Below are positions 22,698 through 33,059 of a DNA stretch of 64,000 nucleotides, one piece after another. Under the pieces are notes generated by a model that saw only the letters and a program-made list of their open reading frames with translations, made no database searches and was not told where the DNA came from. Made by a program: the position numbers and the translations under genes. Within the stretch, counting starts at the first letter, position 1, and each line of letters starts with the position of its first letter. Source of the DNA: Pseudorasbora parva (Eukaryota; Chordata; Actinopteri; Cypriniformes; Gobionidae); contig NC_090184.1 of the NCBI RefSeq assembly GCF_024679245.1, positions 129,001 to 193,000 of the forward strand, in the 5' to 3' direction.

Positions 22698-24195
22698 CAG
22701 TCCCTGACAAAAGTCTTGTCGCTTGTGTACAAATTGACCTAAAGTGCCGCTGAAATATATTTCTAATCAAGATATTTTTACAAGAAATGGCTCATTTTAA
22801 TCCCACCAGCTTTTGTGATAATGTTTCAGTGAAAAACTAAACTTAAAAAGAAAGTATTCTAATATTCACAGCTTGGTAAAGCCCATTTAGTCAATTTTTG
22901 TAAAGACATAAGTGTTGTCACCTTGTCATATGAGCTTCCCCTGTGACTAATAATGGATCAATTAGGTCTCAAGTGTGTATAAAAAGAACCCCAGTACGCT
23001 AGACCTTCACATCAACTGCAACTAGACCTCTGCAAACATGCCTAAGATTCACCCTGAGACTAAAGTTTTGATTATCAAGAGGCTGAAGACCAGATCCACT
23101 GCTGATGTGGCAGACACCTTCAATGTGTCTCAGCGTCAAGTACAGAGGATAAAAAAAAGATTTGAAGAGACTGGAGACGTTTTTGACAAGCCCAGGTCAG
23201 GCAGACCCCGCAAGACAACTGCTCGAGAGGACCGTTTGTTGGCTCGAAAATCCAAGTCCAGCCCATTTTCCACTGCAGCAGAGCTCCACGAGACCTGGTC
23301 ACCTGAAGTCCCTGTGTCAACCAGAACAGTTTGTCGGATTCTGCCTCGAAATGGCCTCCATGGTCGAATCAGTGCCCAGAAGCCAGCACTAAACAAAAGA
23401 CAATTGAAAAACTGTATGGCATTTGCCAAGGCCCACAGCCTGCTAAAAGGATGGACGCTGGAAAAGTGGCAGAAGGTGGATTTTCAGATGAATCTTCAGT
23501 TGAATTACACCACAGTCGCCGCAAATATTGCAGGAGACCTACTGGAGCCAGAATGGATCCGAGATTCACCCAGAAAACAGTGAGGTCGGGGCTCCAGGAC
23601 GGGGCTCCATCGCATACTTCCATCTCCACATCAAAGTTCCTCAAGGCGAAGAAGATCAAGATGCTCCAGGATTGGCCAGCCCAGTCACCAGACATGAACA
23701 TCATTGAGCATATGTGGGGTAGGATGAAAGAGGACGCATGGAAGACGAAACCAAAGAATATTGATGAACTCTGGGAGGCATGCAAGACTGCTTTCTTAGC
23801 TATTTCTGATGACTTCATCAATAAATTGTATGCATTCTTGCCAAACCGCATGGATGCAGTCCTTCAAGCTCATGGAAGTCATACAAGATATTAAATTTGG
23901 ATCTCACAGCACCACAACTTAATTTACTGACATATTTTTGTATTTGCAGTAAATTTGTTCCATTTCTGTATAGGCGACAAAACTTTTGTCTTGCCAAAAT
24001 TTGACCTTTCTGTCTTGATTAAATGATAAATATTTCTTCTGTGAAAATTATTTATTTCAGTGCATTAAACATCATTTGGGAGGGTTTTAGCTTTTCATAT
24101 GAGCTATTTCTAACACCAATTGATTAATTAAAAGTCAGGTTAATATCAGGTATTTCTAGAAAATAGATAAGCGACAAGACTTTTGTCAGGGACTG
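22698..24195 (+). mobile_element. Tc1/mariner element
   Basis: The inverted ends are 'CAGTCCCTGACAAAAGTCTT' at the left and its complement ending 'TTTTGTCAGGGACTG' at the right. A TA target duplication is present at 22696-22697 and 24196-24197. The 1498-bp copy contains one damaged transposase. It is inserted in the Gypsy element, so it is younger than that insertion. Confidence 0.93.
23038..23894 (+). pseudogene. Tc1-like transposase, frameshifted and internally deleted
   Basis: ATG 23038 starts the usual paired helix-turn-helix region: 'IIKRLKTRSTADVADTFNVS', 'QRQVQRIKKRFEETG', then the 'DKPRSGRPRKTT' AT-hook-like linker. Near 23480 the frame shifts: 'KVDFQMN' should continue as the frame-3 'FSDESSVELH', which holds the first catalytic Asp. 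Downstream 'DGAPSHTS' carries the second Asp and 'SPDMNIIEHMWGRMK' the catalytic Glu. The stretch between 'FTQKTV' and 'DGAPSHTS' is far too short, so the central catalytic core is deleted. It ends at TAA after 'HGSHTRY'. Usual length is about 340 aa. Confidence 0.9.
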
Positions 24196-24199
24196 TATA

Positions 24200-25398
24200 A
24201 CATTTACAACACATGTAAATTCATAAATTAATCCATTAATAATAGCAAACGCCTTATGCTGAAGAGAACTACCTTAACAAACACTCATAACAACAGTCAC
24301 AAAAACGGCAAAAACTGTCCCTGTTTGTTGTATGTCCATCTATAACTATTAGAATCTAATTCTGACAGGGTTTCGTCGTCTAATCTGTTGTTGTTTACTT
24401 TCTTTTCATCAGCTCTATCTACTTTGTCCTTTCTGTGACCGTTTATGAGCTTATTTCGGTGTTGTCTGCATTTTCTCTCAGGTGGAGAATACACAAGGAA
24501 GCGGCAGCCGGCAACACATATGACGTAGTGTGAAATTCACATCGGCCAATCAGATGTGATTTTCGGCTACAAACTTTCGCGGTTGGTTAGATCTAAAATG
24601 GAAATGGCCATATTTGGATTAGATGGTCTCATACACAGCGCTGAGAGCTTTACAACGATACCAGGCATGACGTTTCTGGGAATGGAGACGGCACAGGGGC
24701 TCATGTTAGAATAACGTTTGATGATGTCGGGTAGATATCTAAAGGCGCAAGTTGGCAAAATATAGTGAATTAACCACATTAAAGGTGCACTATGTAGTAT
24801 TTTTGCAGTAAAATATCCAAAAACCACTAGGCCAGTGTTATATATTTTGTTCAGTTGAGTACCTACAATATCCCAGAAGTTTCCAACTATTTGTAAATTG
24901 TGAGAAAATTGCTATTTTAACTGAGGACAGGGACGTTTCAACATTGCATTTGAGGGAGTCGCCTGTCAATTGCGTCATATCTGCCCTGGGTTTCGGCTTT
25001 TATTTGGCAGGAGCGCTTTACTCTTAGCAGTGTGAACAAGTGAATGCACGGAGTAAAGTCATAACATCGTTTTAAACACACTTAAATGTATCTAATATGA
25101 TAAACAGAGCTACATTACCTCAAAATCATAACCGGAAGAGCGGATCTGTGCAGGCGCCCGGCGACTGTGTCCCGTCCCGTCATAATAAAAGTCCCGGTAT
25201 TCCAAAAGGGACCAAGAATAACACAATTCTCCCCACGAGAAGATTTGTAAAGTCACTTACCTTTTTAGAAACAGCATAGAACATAGCACTGTTACCGCTA
25301 TACAGCAACACGTCCAAACAAATAATATCCGAACGCAACAAAAACGCTTTCAAATCATGTTGGCAAAAAGCAGGAATTATCTAAAGTTAAAGGACGAG
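24200..25398. other. Non-coding interior and repeat insertions of the Gypsy element
   Basis: 24297-24494 minus gives a hydrophilic reading without recognised domain. 24780-25080 contains 'AAAGGTGCACTATGTAGTAT' and following text, a dispersed fish repeat. No gene is supported. Confidence 0.4.
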
Positions 25399-25412
25399 CG
25401 GACGAGCCCCCA
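25399..25412 (-). other. Primer binding site, tRNA-Pro type
   Basis: On the minus strand the internal region begins, two bases after the 5' LTR end, with TGGGGGCTCGTCCG. This matches the 3' end complement of tRNA-Pro used by many retroelements, 14 of 14 before diverging. It confirms the orientation of the element. Confidence 0.75.
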
Positions 25413-25414
25413 TT

Positions 25415-25683
25415 TGTCACGGGCGGCTCTCAAGCCACGACAAAGAAGGAGATGGCATGTTGTTATCGATGCAAAAATAAATAACATTTATTAAAGTAAG
25501 AGTAATAAAGTAACAGACATGACCAAAGCGACAACAAAACAATAATGAAGACGACAACAAAATGGCACAAGGGGAGAGAGCGTGCCATGATAACTGAAGG
25601 GAGCTGATTAAATCTGCCAGCATCAGCTCTAGCACAGGTGTAGACCATCAGTCCTAATGACGTGACATACGCTAACTCCAACA
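25415..25683 (-). repeat. Gypsy 5' LTR, truncated at its outer end
   Basis: It aligns with 19855-20099, sharing 'GCAAAAATAAATAACATTTA' and 'GAGAGAGCGTGCCATGATAA'. The outer 62 bp present in the 3' LTR is lost at 25683. It contains small insertions relative to the other LTR, so the copies have diverged. Confidence 0.8.
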
Positions 25684-25689
25684 TATAAT

Positions 25690-26250
25690 ATAACTAATAT
25701 TATAATAAAATATGTCTTTTATCAGCAGTTTCTCAGCATTAGATTGTCCAAATGTAATAAAAAAATATATATATTTTTTTAATATAAAAAGTGTTCTAAC
25801 AAACAATACCTACCATTTGACACTCCTTGCTATAGTTTGAGTTATGCATCTTTAAATTTGTGAATGTCAAGGATTGAACAAAATGCTACCTTTGTTCCCA
25901 ATGCTGAAACTATTGATTACTTTATGCTATCAACACAACATTTGATCCAGATGCAGAACACATATGGGGTGGGGGCATCATGCTATATTTCCTTCTAAGT
26001 TATTCAATGTCAAATAAGACATATTTGTAAAATGTAAAAAAAATAAATAAATAAAAATATTGTTTTAAATTGTCTTTTATCAGCAGTTTCTCAGCATTAT
26101 TGTCCACATATAATACAAAAGTTTGATAACAAATGATACCATTTGACTCTCCTTGCTATAGTTTTGGAGTTATGATTCTTTAAAGTTGTGTATGTCATTC
26201 AGACAAAAAAAAAAAAAAAACTCTAAAAATACCCTTCGGGCTTAAGGGCT
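25690..26250. repeat. Two degenerate direct copies of a ~150-bp repeat
   Basis: 'TGTCTTTTATCAGCAGTTTC' followed by TCAGCATTA occurs at about 25711 and 26070. Both are followed by a shared 'CTCCTTGCTATAGTTT' block (25825, 26151). No gene. Confidence 0.6.
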
Positions 26251-26446
26251 TAATGTAATGTTAACCCATAAAGCTAAGTAGTTTCTTAGGTTTGATCAAT
26301 TAATTTGCTATGTCATGTTTATGCCAGGTTATGTTGTCTTGGTAATGTCAAGTTGTCATGACAAAGACACTGACAGGTTATGATGTAATGGTTTATGTCA
26401 AGTTGTCATAACTAAGACATCTCAAATAATGTCATCTTTGCATTAA

Positions 26447-28220
26447 AGGGGGGGGTGAAACACTCAGTTTCAGTCAGTGTCATGTCAATCTTGAGTACCT
26501 ATAGAGTAGCATTGCATCCTGCATATCTCTGAAAAGTCTTTATTTTTTTTATAATTATATAAGAAAGATGCGCTGTTCCGAGTCTTTCCGAAAAAAGCCG
26601 AGCGGGTGGGGGCGTGTCATGTGAGCGGAGCTAAATAATGACGTGTGCAGCAGCGCGCTGCAGTGAGGAAAGTGATTCGCTCTGCGAGGAAAGTGATTCG
26701 CTCTGCGAGGAAAGTGATTCGCTCAGTGAGGAAAGTGATTCGCTCGGTGAGGAAAGTGATTCGCTCAGTGAGGAAAGTGATTCGCCCGCCGCGTGAGGAA
26801 AGTGAGTCGCTCTGTGAGGAAAGTGAGTCGCTCTGTGAGGAAAGTGATTCGCTCTGTGAGGAAAGTGATTCGCTCAGTGAGGAAAGTGATTCGCCCGCCG
26901 CGTGAGGAAAGTGAGTCGCTCTGTGAGGAAAGTGATTCGCCTGCCGCGTGAGGAAAGTGAGTCGCTCTGTGAGGAAAGTGATTCGCCCGTCGCGTGAGGA
27001 AAGTGAGTCGCTCTGTGAGGAAAGTGATTCGCTCAGTGAGGAAAGTGATTCGCCCGCTGCGTGAGGAAAGTGAGTCGCTCTGTGAGGAAATTGATTCGCT
27101 CAGTGAGGAAAGTGATTCGCCTGCCGCGTGAGGAAAGTGAGTCGCTCAGTGAGGAAAGTGATTCGCCTGCCGCGTGAGGAAAGTGAGTCGCTCTGTGAGG
27201 AAAGTGATTCGCCTGCCGCGTGAGGAAAGTGATTCGCTCTTTGAGGAAATTGATTCGCTCAGTGAGGAAAGTGATTCGCCCGCCGCGTGAGGAAAGTGAT
27301 TCGCCCGCCGCGTGAGGAAAGTGAGTCGCTCTGTGAGGAAAGTGAGTCGCTCTGTGAGGAAAGGGATTCGCTCGGTGAGGAAAGTGATTCGCTCAGTGAG
27401 GAAAGTGATTCGCCTGCCGCGTGAGGAAAGTGATTCGCTCTGTGAGGAAAGTGATTCGCTCAGTGAGGAAAGTGATTCGCCCGCCGCGTGAGGAAAGTGA
27501 GTCGCTCTGTGAGGAAAGTGATTCGCCCGCCGCATGAGGAAAGTGAGTCGCTCTGTGAGGAAAGGGATTCGCTCGGTGAGGAAAGTGATTCGCTCAGTGA
27601 GGAAAGTGATTCGCCTGCCGCGTGAGGAAAGTGATTCGCTCTGTGAGGAAAGTGATTCGCTCAGTGAGGAAAGTGATTCGCCCGCCGCGTGAGGAAAGTG
27701 AGTCGCTCTGTGAGGAAAGGGATTCGCTCGGTGAGGAAATTGATTCGCTCAGTGAGGAAAGTGATTCGCCCGCCGCGTGAGGAAAGTGATTCGCTCAGTG
27801 AGGAAAGTGATTCGCCCGTCGCGTGAGGAAAGTGCTAATACAGATCGACCGCCGGCCTATCAGTGGGTAAGTCAGTAGCTACTGGTTATATCACCTGTTT
27901 AGCATCCTACAAGCCAGCGCTTTGATGGGGGTAGCCTGTTGCTTTCGCTCTCTCCCTCGTTCTCTCTCACGCGCTTCCGGTAGAATTGTCCGTAAGGCCC
28001 ATACAAGGAAATTCCGCCCCCACTAACGTCAATGGGGACGCATGATCTCAAAAAACTTGCCGAAACTTATGACTAACCGGAAGTAGTATTGTTGACAAAG
28101 AAATACTCCCATCAAACGTCCACCTTAACTTTTGAAACTTTGTCTATGTTTAGTATGGGATTCCAAGTCTTTAACAGTGTAAAAAGATCAGTATGCATGA
28201 AACAGCATTTCACCCCCCCT
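26447..28220. mobile_element. TTAA-flanked non-autonomous element, copy A
   Basis: TTAA lies on both sides (26443-26446, 28221-28224). The ends are inverted: AGGGGGGGGTGAAA and TTTCACCCCCCCT. Terminal unique parts are 'CACTCAGTTTCAGTCAGTGT' onward at the left and 'AACAGTGTAAAAAGATCAGT' at the right. TTAA targets are used by piggyBac and Kolobok elements; which applies is not decidable here. It has no transposase, and the centre is a minisatellite. Confidence 0.85.
26663..27832. repeat. 21/25-bp minisatellite, copy A
   Basis: The units are GAGGAAAGTGATTCGCTCTGT-like (21 bp), with GATTCG/GAGTCG and CTCTGT/CTCAGT/CTCGGT variants. They are mixed with a 25-bp variant ending CGCCCGCCGCGTG. Long open readings on both strands here (26645-26905 +, 27146-27535 -) are by-products of the period. 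Confidence 0.95.
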
Positions 28221-28306
28221 TTAAAAATAACATAATTGAGCGAATGACACTAATGAAAGTTGTCATAAACATGCATAAAACTCATCATGTCATGATTATG
28301 AAGGTG

Positions 28307-28765
28307 TCATGTCAGTCTTATGCACACCCCTTCAAATAAAGTGTTACGGTTTAGAATTTTAGTTATAGCAGAGGTTTTAGATTCTTTATGATTTTTTAGG
28401 AAGACAGTATCAAGTATGTGTTTTGCTTTACTATTGGACAGGGTTGAGAGGACCTTTCCAGTCTTTATATCAATTGTTAGTGTTAAACAGGAAAAGGCAG
28501 AACTATCACAAACTAAGGAGTGCTGGGGGTGGATCTCTGGAAAATTCTGAACCAATGCATAAAAATTTAAATTAAAATTAAAATTTGTAGCAACAGCTAG
28601 GCTATAATCTTGTATATCTTGCAATATTTCCATTGATTCTAAGCTGCATGCTATCATATTTGGGATTCTCCTTTCCAGTGAGTTTGTCAATGCTTTTCCA
28701 TAGTCTTTTACTGTTCCCTTTGGCATCTCTAATTATTTCAAGGAAGAAATCTGCTTTTGCCTCTC
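28307..28765 (-). pseudogene. LINE fragment between endonuclease and RT
   Basis: One minus frame reads 'AKADFFLEIIRDAKGNSKRL' then 'WKSIDKLTGKENPKYDS'. This is the conserved linker before the RT domain in L2/Rex-type LINEs. A second frame continues 'LSTLSNSKAKHILDTVFLKN'. Frame changes show it is dead. It probably belongs to the same family as the 18480-19263 fragment, but covers an earlier part of the protein. Confidence 0.65.
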
Positions 28766-29585
28766 TCAACAGTTTTGGTTGAATTAACTAGGAAGTTAAA
28801 CTTTTCTGCTCTCATTTTCAATAAAAGTACAGTAAGTGCAACCAACATACTACTACTATTGTTAATTCTGCTTGTTTTTCAACATAAAAATATTACAATA
28901 TTAATATCAAAAATAAAGTGCAACCAACATCTACTACTACAAACAGCGAGCGACTTATTTAGAACATCTCCATCTTTACTAAGGCCAAAGTGTTTCCGCA
29001 AACTGGACCGCAATGGTGGCTTGATCATTTCTCGCTCGTTGGCTTCTCTGTCATCCACTGTCATGACAAATCCTGTCTGCGCTATGTTTTGTTTTCTTTG
29101 CGCTGCTGGTGTCACATATAGGCAGACTGAGTAACGTTTAACGCCTTTACCATTAAAAGTGCTAAGAAAAAACATCCATATAAAGTCTGACGTGCTTAAA
29201 TCAAATGTGTTATTTCCTATTATCGATACAATCGATTGATTACCTTTTAAAACGATATTAGATCAATATATGTCTTCCGGAAGGCCAACTTGCCGAGCAC
29301 AGATCCATATAGTTGGATCATAGGAATATAAATCGATACATCGGTGTATATAGATGAATCGTTACACACCTAGTGATGATAGCCTGCTAAGTATCTCATC
29401 ACTCAGCCTAACAAGGAGGGGGCCACAGCAAAAAGCCTTTAGCTGGGACGTGAATAATAATTTTAGAAAATTTATGATTAGCATTAGCCAGCACTTTTAA
29501 ATTTGACAAGACAAGGTTGTGGTATGCATCTCCTTCAATGACCTTCACTGATATTCACACAGGTCTCCTTTTTGACGATTCCAAG
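28766..29585. other. Non-coding, with a hAT-like end
   Basis: No gene is supported. Around 29320-29372 'AATCGATACATCGGTGTATA' and 'GAATCGTTACACACCTA' form a hAT-type terminus; a partner end is not evident. 28880-28945 contains a short imperfect duplication (CAACCAACAT..CTACTACTA). Confidence 0.4.
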
Positions 29586-29858
29586 ATGGTGGCACTTATG
29601 ATGTCCCTGAAGCAGCTGAGTTGGATCTACTGTACATGTTTAGTGTTGGCAACCCTAGCTGTGGTGAATGCACAGGTAAGTGCACTCCCTCAGACAAAAC
29701 GGGAAGTGTAAACAGATGTATTTCATGAGATTAAGCATAAAAAAATCTTTGTATATGATTTTATGAACCATTTTTCTAAAAATAGGAAGCCCTACAACCC
29801 AAACCTGATAAGCTTCAAGTTTTAAATGAAAACACCAAAGGAAACACAACATATCCAG
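29586..29858 (+). CDS. Putative secreted protein, first two coding exons
   Basis: ATG 29586 lies in a good Kozak context (CCAAGATGG). Exon 1 (29586-29675) encodes 30 residues: a short N-region ending in Lys-Gln, a hydrophobic core 'IYCTCLVLATLAVVNA' and a likely signal-peptidase site after Ala. It ends CACAG|GTAAGT. Exon 2 (29786-29858) follows a T-rich AATAG acceptor and reads 'EALQPKPDKLQVLNENTKGN' and on to TTYP. It ends at CCAG|GTAAGG with a split codon. Both junctions agree in phase. 'NTT' is a possible N-glycosylation site. I do not recognise the protein, and no third exon was found before the DIRS element that starts about 70 bp later. It could be a live gene with distant exons or a gene cut by that element. 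Confidence 0.45.
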
Positions 29859-29934
29859 GTAAGGTTGAAATGTTACAAAATGTGGATGTGCTATGAACAA
29901 TATCACAGGTACAGATTCAAAATCATTCTGTCCC

Positions 29935-30400
29935 GCGTCTGTTGAGGCAGCGCGGCGGCATAGATCAGTGAGCTCGCAAATTAACTTGTCAGCGGGTCTT
30001 GGGACTGCTGAGGCACCTTCTCAGTCCTCACTGACAGTTCAGATGTTCTCCTTCCCTATGTGGAAGCCCGCGCTGTGGCTTCTTCCCCAGAGGTGGAAAA
30101 CCCAATGCTCGAGCCGTCTGACGTGCACAGCATCAAGGCAGGTGACGTTAAAGCCCCAACATGCCACTTCATTCATAAAATAAGGGCACTCGGGAAGATC
30201 TCGAGGGGGCTGTCTGTAGTGACCCGGTGTTCTCTGTCCCCATGCGGAAGCCCGCATTGCGGCTTCTTCCCCCGGGTGGAGAAACAGATACTTGAGTAGT
30301 TTGATTCCGAGGAATCAGACGTGCTCAGCATCGAGGGAGTAAAGTAGTAACAAGAGCTCGCCACTTCATAATGCATACCATCTTGCGTTGCCGTGCGTGT
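29935..30400 (+). pseudogene. DIRS gag-like remnant
   Basis: Fragments in shifting frames, including 'VSSQINLSAGLGTAEAPSQS', 'EVENPMLEPSDVHSI' and 'FDSEESDVLSIEG', are acidic and Ser-rich as in fish DIRS first ORFs. No domain is intact, and the assignment depends on position before the RT. Confidence 0.45.
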
Positions 30401-30648
30401 AGATTATATGCAATAAAATAAGAGTGAACACACACGATCGGTGTACATGTGATACTATTTGGTTTGAGGCATGCAGTCAGCTCCTGAGGATGCTGGCTGT
30501 GTTTATTAAGAAATATCTCGATGTGTACAGTCGTGCGCTTATCCGGTGTTTCAGCCTCGCACCTGTGGACTTTCATCTCGAGGGATGAAAGCCAAATATG
30601 TTGTAAATGGATCCAATCTCACGTTTGCAGTGGCAGCGTGTAGATGAC

Positions 30649-30954
30649 TGTAACGAAGTTCGTAGATGGGAAGGAAGGAAGCGGGAACCGGCGAACGTTT
30701 CACAAACTTTAATTCAAAATAAATTAAAGTAAAACCGCGGGCAGCCCCTCACGGACGACTGCCCACCTAAACATAATAAAACATAATGTAAAGTCCAGGC
30801 CTGGTCCTCTCGTCTTCCGCAGCCCTTGCCCCTCCTTTTATGCTCCCGTCACATGGCCGCGAGACGAGACCAGTGTGCCATGCAGCTGGCACTCATGAAC
30901 ACTCATCACTGGCCCGCTCTCGCGGTCCCTCGCCCCGCTGCTTGTCACACCACA
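30649..30954. mobile_element. Solo LTR of a Gypsy-type element
   Basis: The 306-bp insertion starts TGTAACGAAG and ends CACACCACA, obeying TG...CA. It is flanked by a perfect 5-bp duplication ATGAC (30644-30648, 30955-30959). No internal genes remain, as expected after LTR-LTR recombination. Its GC-rich half (30735-30950) contrasts with the surrounding DIRS sequence. The transcriptional direction is probably minus. Confidence 0.82.
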
Positions 30955-31549
30955 ATGACGATTCCGTATGAATAAATATTAAAATAGTATAGCTGGTGAT
31001 TATGGATGAATTTAATTAAATATTATCTGACTTTGAGGAGTTACATATGTTTATTCAGTCTATCATTCAGACCATGTTCATTGATGGGTGATTATGGTGG
31101 CATTTAATTCTGAGGAATTAAATGGAATTTATCTGACTTTGAGAAGTTATTATCAGCCTATCATCCAAATTGAGTTTACTTGTCTATATATTCATCTAAA
31201 AGGGATTCTAAATCGGAGCCCTGTCGATTTAGATGAAGTCCCCTCTTCCAGATAGCAATCGAAGTTGCCTCCTCCGAGGAGTTTACTGGAAGTCGAGGGT
31301 GCGATCCGCCCTCTACGACGCTCGGGTCACATTGATTTCCAGTGAATGCATGCTGCTCCAGCAGCCTCTAGAAGACTTGCAGTTGGGCAGCAAACGTGTT
31401 CGCACACTGAAATTACTCCCTGACTAAGCTCTGTCGGGTGGCCGCTTCAGGGGGTCGGGCAGGAGGCTCAGTGGGTACCAGAGACCAGCCTTGAGAGGCT
31501 GGTTCCCCTAGTAGAATATCTCGGCTCATGGTTATGCCTCCCGATTATA

Positions 31550-32700
31550 TCTGCACGGGCCATGCGTACCGCGAGCAAAGGGTACAGACTGCAGTTTAGT
31601 GTTCCACCACTGAGGTTCATCGGTGTGGTCTGGACTGTGGTGTGCCCACCCTAGTGGCAGGTTATGGAACAGGAAGTGTGCTCCCTGTTGGTAAAGGAGG
31701 CCCTTCGCCAGACAGGGAGTCCAGCTTTTATGGAGGCTACTTTGTTCCCAAAAAAGGATGGGGGAGTTGCGTCCCATAATAGATCTGAGGTACTTGAACC
31801 ATTCTCTGAGGAGATTCAGGTTCAAGATGCTCTCCATTCCATCGTGAGTCAGATCCATTTCAAGGACTGGTTTGTCACGATAGATCTAGGCATGCATATT
31901 TCCGACCTCCATTCTTTCTGCCCACAGAAAGTTCCTGAGGTTTGGTTTTGGGTGCAAAGCATACCAGTACCTGCTTCTTACTTTTTGGCCTAGCTCTTTT
32001 CCCTCACACCTTTACAAAGCGCATGGATGCAGAACTGGCGCCCGTCAGGCCCCAGGGCATCCGTGTTGCGAGAGTTGGTGTTACGGCATCGAGATGTCGC
32101 CCTGTCTCACATAAGGTGCTTGGGGCTGAGATGATCACGAAGCGCGTTGATGCCGTCCCAGAGGACTACGTTCCTGGGAGTTGTATGGGACTCGACTATG
32201 ATGCGGGCCCCAATGTCCCCCGGGCGTGTCAAGCCCATACGGGCGGAAGTCTCTGCAATGAGGCTATTCCACAGCCACATTTTGAAACAGTTCCTGAGAC
32301 TGCTGGGTCTCATGGCAGCAGCATCCAAAGTGATACTGTTCGGCCTGCTCCACATGAGACCCCTACAGTAGTGGGTGAGGACTAAGGAGTTTTCCCTGAG
32401 GGGAAATCCCTTCCGTATGATCAGGGAATGTGCATATGCCTTTGTCCCCTTGTCATATGGAAGAAACCTTGGTTTCTGTCCCAAGGGCCAGTGCTAGAAG
32501 CATCATGTTGCCAGAAAACCGATTCAACTGAAGAAAACAGATGAAACAACGCCTCCCTCACTGGCTGAGGCGCTGTAATGGGAGGCTGCTTTGCGAGAGG
32601 TCCGTGGAGGACCCAGCATTCTTCCTGGCACATCAACTGCCTGGAAATGCTGGCAGTCTACAAAGCTCTGAGGAGCTTTTTCCTGAACCTCCGCGGCCCA
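31550..32700 (+). pseudogene. DIRS reverse transcriptase / RNase H remnant
   Basis: Pieces in several frames: 'EALRQTGSPAFMEATLFPKK', 'SIVSQIHFKDWFVTIDLG' (catalytic Asp region of RT palm), 'FGLALFPHTFTKRMDAELAP' and 'GIRVARV'. Next comes 'TTFLGVVWDSTMMRAPMSPG' and 'AASKVILFGLLHMRPLQ'. Finally RNase H-like 'HINCLEMLAVYKALRSF' appears at about 32628-32680. The order is that of DIRS pol. The YLDD box is not recoverable in frame. Heavily mutated. Confidence 0.7.
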
Positions 32701-33059
32701 TGTCCTGATATGATCTGATAACAGGGCCGTAGTATTGTACCTGAATCATCAGTGGGGCCTTAAGTCACACTCTCTATGCAGATTGGCACATCAGATCCAC
32801 CTGTGGTCCCAGGGGAAGCTATTGTCTGAGGAGGGGTCTGCTTTCTCAGGCAGGGGGGCACATATTTCACCCCCGGCCAGAGTTGTGGAACCTCTAGGTC
32901 TGGCCCCTGAGGGGGCCCAGTTGATAGGAGAGGGTCTGTCAACAGGTGTTGTGGAGACCTTCTCAGCTCCAGAGCTCCTTCTACCAGGAGACTGTACAGC
33001 CTGAAGTGGAATTTGGTTCCTACTTGGTGTAGAGAGCGTGAGGTGGACCCGGTTACTGC

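Larger units (their letters stand above)
19855..25683 (-). mobile_element. Gmr1-type Ty3/Gypsy retrotransposon, minus strand, defective
   Basis: Two related LTRs flank it (19855-20161 and 25415-25683). Read on the minus strand the order is LTR, primer site, gag, integrase zinc-binding region, reverse transcriptase, polypurine tract, LTR. Integrase before RT is the known oddity of the Gmr1 group of Gypsy elements, which have a Copia-like order. The integrase core and RNase H are deleted. A Tc1 element and other sequence occupy the region between gag and the 5' LTR. Confidence 0.8.
26270..28345. repeat. Dispersed repeat interrupted by TTAA element A
   Basis: Motifs such as GTCATGACA and GTCATAA recur in 26300-26440 and again in 28230-28330, ending 'CTTCAAATAAAGTGTTAC'. 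The two halves read as one repeat once the TTAA-flanked element is removed. Confidence 0.5.

Noticed and set aside
23369..23851. Minus-strand 160-aa ORF
   Set aside because: Antisense of the Tc1 transposase.
26645..26905. Basic repeat protein reading 'RKVIRSVRKVIRSVRK...'
   Set aside because: It is the 21-bp minisatellite read in frame. The 25-bp units break the frame and there is no promoter or homologue.
32107..32484. Minus-strand ORFs within the DIRS pol region
   Set aside because: Antisense shadows of the RT/RNase H remnants on the plus strand.
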